Shown: one piece after another, positions 62,001 through 63,271 of the stretch
How the letters are laid out: each line of letters opens with the position of its first letter
Position numbering within the stretch: the stretch's first letter is position 1
Assembly: GCA_045603485.1 (NCBI GenBank)
Contig: JAZUMF010000110.1
Location: forward strand, 1 to 63,271
DNA: 63,271 bases
Source: RGIG5952 sp045603485
Lineage (GTDB): Bacteria; Verrucomicrobiota; Kiritimatiellia; RFP12; JAAYLN01
Direction: 5' to 3'
The notes under the pieces: model-generated
Told to the model about the DNA's origin: nothing
The model's database searches: none
The model's input: the letters and a program-made list of their open reading frames with translations, nothing else
Position numbers and translations under genes: made by a program

Positions 62001-63271
62001 ATTTACTGTTGTCATTACAACTATGGATACATGGAATTGTTGCGTCTGTATGTGGAAAGGCTATCCATCCAGAAGGTGAGAAAAGCGAAGGAATCTCTCC
62101 TATCAGGAATTCATCTGATTTAATGGCTATATTTAAGCTTTCGGACTTTGTAAACCATATACTTTTTTTAACTCCCTTTGGAACAGCAAGATATAGCGTA
62201 TTTGAGGATGTACTTCTGCTTTGTGGGCTTCCGACAAGTGGTACTATAGAGTCTCCTACAACAAGGCGCCCAGTGCCTATGCCTGAAACTGTAACTTCTA
62301 GGATAGCGATTTCTTTTGATGGTTCGGGATATGTGACTATGCCATTTGTTGAGCCTGAATAGAAGATGTGTTCGAGATATGTGTAATATGAATTTTTTGG
62401 GTATGAGAGCGGGTTCAGATTGCCTAGTTTTGCCGCAAGTCCATCAATATAGATTTCACTTATTGAATGTGGATTATTTGGATTTGTCTTATAGATTTCG
62501 ACTTCTTCTTTGTCGGTGAGTCCGTCATAATCGGTATCTTTGAGTTTGGGGTCGGTATGGTGGAGTTTTATCTCTTCCCAAGCGGTGAGTCCGTCATTGT
62601 CGAGGTCGGATGTACCGTCTCCCAAATCGCCTATGTAGGCTAGGAGTGCTGATGTAGCATTTGTGCCAAGGTTTATCGTTTGGACATTGCCGTTGCGGTA
62701 GATGGCTGTTGTGACGCTGTTGGTGGGTATTTGGCTGTAGCGGAATGTGACTAAGCCGTCTTTATAAAACTCTGCTTGGAAGGATACTTGCGTGTCGGGC
62801 AGGCGGTTTAGGAGTGCGCCTTCCCATGTGATTATGCGTGTATTGTTGTCGGTTGAGGCAGTCCAGATGCGCGAGGGTGAGAAGTCGTCCCAGAGGCTGC
62901 CCGGTAAGAAGCCGTATGAGCCTTGAAGCGGCGCATAAACGGTGATATTGGAGAAGGTCGAGATTTGGGGAAGCTCGGCGACGGGGATTCCGGGAGATGG
63001 TGACTTTACCGTTATTGTGCCGTCTGTATGAATCCATACGGGATTTTCTTGGGTAAGTCCTTCGCGGGAGAGGCGATTTGTGCAGCCGTCAAAGAGCCAG
63101 AAGCCGTCATCGTGGGCACCACGGCGGGCAATGTTTTCGGCGAGTGTTGCATTTGGTGGAATTGTGAAGTTATGCGTTTCATTGGTCTTTACTGATGCCA
63201 GCGTATAGCCAGTTAGTCGTTCTATCGCTGAGAAGGTATTGGTTGAGAGTTCGGCTAGTGCTTTCGGAATG
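59005..63271 (-). CDS. Giant secreted protein with C-terminal alpha/beta-hydrolase, partial (5' end missing)
   Basis: The frame is open to the last base, giving more than 1,420 residues; the TTG at 62625 is internal. From the N-terminal side: beta-rich modules (GAHDDGFWLFDGCTNRLSRE), a TSP3-like calcium motif at about 62520-62625 (SDLDNDGLTAWEEIKLHHTD, KDTDYDGLTDKEEVEIYKT), a cysteine-rich insert at about 61490-61800, and a dockerin-like DYNRDGSIDKWDIALFKAG near 60800-60850. The C-terminal hydrolase has DLFFVHGFNVSEDAAM (oxyanion region) and DAVLIGHSLGNMVVSEALL (nucleophile Ser); a His candidate lies in GVFHWPTL. It probably acts as an extracellular lipase or esterase; substrate unknown. AT-rich. 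Confidence 0.75.
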   Translation of the reverse strand, partial: IPKALAELSTNTFSAIERLTGYTLASVKTNETHNFTIPPNATLAENIARRGAHDDGFWLFDGCTNRLSREGLTQENPVWIHTDGTITVKSPSPGIPVAELPQISTFSNITVYAPLQGSYGFLPGSLWDDFSPSRIWTASTDNNTRIITWEGALLNRLPDTQVSFQAEFYKDGLVTFRYSQIPTNSVTTAIYRNGNVQTINLGTNATSALLAYIGDLGDGTSDLDNDGLTAWEEIKLHHTDPKLKDTDYDGLTDKEEVEIYKTNPNNPHSISEIYIDGLAAKLGNLNPLSYPKNSYYTYLEHIFYSGSTNGIVTYPEPSKEIAILEVTVSGIGTGRLVVGDSIVPLVGSPQSRSTSSNTLYLAVPKGVKKSIWFTKSESLNIAIKSDEFLIGEIPSLFSPSGWIAFPHTDATIPCIHSCNDNSKFVTLTHGLEFEDLTATWSSESMDVTILNRPPISAIINSDFPKDQSRTINYTLSHPKKLNSAPATFTQTFRYCPDIDTESESGDNEYCNCFEQCECCDINACNCDSLPCDCQANQFENDNDIFDDEYYEILSGNPQPNVLYLYRDNTDDISLHIKNDNDRCCACPEHAENYSTVLSASHRTQISNENGEGFDIAYDSCTVTVSGDAPSKKFDDAIVYVVNNGKIISTNKYTVLGVKIETPSAEPALEEYNQLSYSIGYPIPTGTNHTNRLHIKTDTLIANGFLRLALNGAGKFKVYLPEVNTYSFHYPKKLLLDSETTPVRYISIRKWFNLISRYGDSAENSIPIQIESLETGYCDLSVEFIAEDGSHYVRDFAQQRITSIEPLLLPDYNRDGSIDKWDIALFKAGKIFRYWTNESKISGAVWQEQSVSGTDNWSNQKVDGTFDLINLFPIAIHFGPFLTEWGNGINFKITTESEDDILNYTFAEINHLLAGDIRTSPQVDIYNNGLTNAPLRTLDEKGVVIPKGQALSFNEKSCLMVAEARKAKTFNLKMTISVYDREMYSCTLPIKTSSVDDMFRFVNIRGAHNEEMTSFSGTEEPPNNPDCELAPKDLFFVHGFNVSEDAAMDWNRELFKRFWVSGMNARYWGVTWSGDFHHLFEELNALHYHRDVRQALLTASTFKNLVNKYGHDAVLIGHSLGNMVVSEALLKGANAKTYIMLNAAVASEAYRPELQGNNNEIISKYRPTDWSGYDSRTWAANWYTWFTNDVNDARGKIGWAGRFAPLLKKTGLKVFNFYSSGDEVFAEASEVPGLTTGVFHWPTLSSSWPFIDIDLSLGAYPWQKQEVFKGVNIAGSLLAGWSFHCWVTNINNMLVWVKYSPAGANALIENGSIVSNPVFNRGVSAMFSPVMTDYEIADILAFHIPAVSSAAGKVITIGRNVDDGLDFDFNNQDNRSNEWGRSCSQRISRGAIMPWLHSDIKNMAYFCTYPAFYKILEKGNLK

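Noticed and set aside
62623..62625. TTG at 62625 as the start of the giant hydrolase
   Set aside because: The same frame is open for more than 640 bases upstream to the window edge, with protein-like sequence and no signal peptide at the TTG.

Overview
The window looks like a chromosome segment of a Gram-negative, probably gut-associated bacterium of the Verrucomicrobiota/Kiritimatiellota-Lentisphaerota side of the tree. This is an inference, with no 16S gene in view. It rests on outer-membrane functions (HldD, an LptF/LptG permease, a Wza-type exporter, an outer-membrane barrel) found together with type III glutamine synthetase, LemA/DUF3137, BspA-like leucine-rich repeats, a membrane-anchored serine/threonine kinase fused to an FGE-sulfatase domain, and very large secreted proteins with TSP3/dockerin-like calcium motifs. 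Both window edges cut genes: a Y1 (REP-associated) transposase at the left, and a secreted hydrolase of more than 1,400 residues at the right that stays open to the last base.

Layout. 1-6961: transposase fragment, LemA + DUF3137, DNA polymerase IV, two tandem exported S66 peptidases, and a secreted leucine-rich-repeat protein. 7101-15965: housekeeping and envelope genes (FecR-like, PpiD-like foldase, fatty acyl-CoA ligase, sugar nucleotidyltransferase, ABC-F protein, phenylacetate-CoA-ligase-like enzyme). 15990-18702: tRNA-Thr, an unrecognised 445-residue protein, and a 1.1-kb gene-poor stretch. Five copies of an imperfect 26-bp repeat and a decayed relative of the unknown gene lie here. 18703-22896: ribF, PHP phosphatase, trmO, cation exchanger, rubrerythrin. 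22963-25758: a Ser/Thr kinase converging on an FHA protein and an ECF-like sigma factor. 25826-33075: an exopolysaccharide operon on the minus strand (Wza, small exported protein, outer-membrane barrel, Wzy-like protein, Wzc tyrosine kinase) closed by a strong terminator. 33216-35868: oxidoreductase and thymidine phosphorylase. 35948-41876: a promoter, then GS III, a DUF2723-like membrane protein and a Wzm/Wzt ABC exporter on the plus strand. 41880-57931: one long minus-strand run that goes from HldD, LptF/G, HAD, kinase-FGE and Nudix into a surface-glycan block. That block contains a TagF-like phosphotransferase, an SDR-LicD fusion, an acyltransferase, an IspD/TarI cytidylyltransferase, a hydroxyacid dehydrogenase, a GT2, a GT8-GT2 fusion and another GT2. 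57992-63271: an exported protein coupled to the giant hydrolase.

Working together. The window appears to hold two export routes for surface polysaccharide: Wza/Wzc/Wzy-type at 25.9-33.1 kb and ABC-type at 40.2-41.9 kb. The 41.9-52.4 kb block has the pieces to make a CDP-activated alditol and transfer it as a phosphodiester onto a glycan, a teichoic-acid-like chemistry unusual in a Gram-negative setting. Three phosphorylation systems (the two Ser/Thr kinases and the Wzc-type tyrosine kinase) lie close to these loci.

The most novel-looking signal is the 26-bp repeat at 16.3-18.3 kb. Two copies are read in frame as protein sequence inside an unknown gene, and three more lie outside it in decayed sequence. 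Start sites were moved from the longest open frame where a ribosome-binding site or family alignment favoured another start; each such entry says so.
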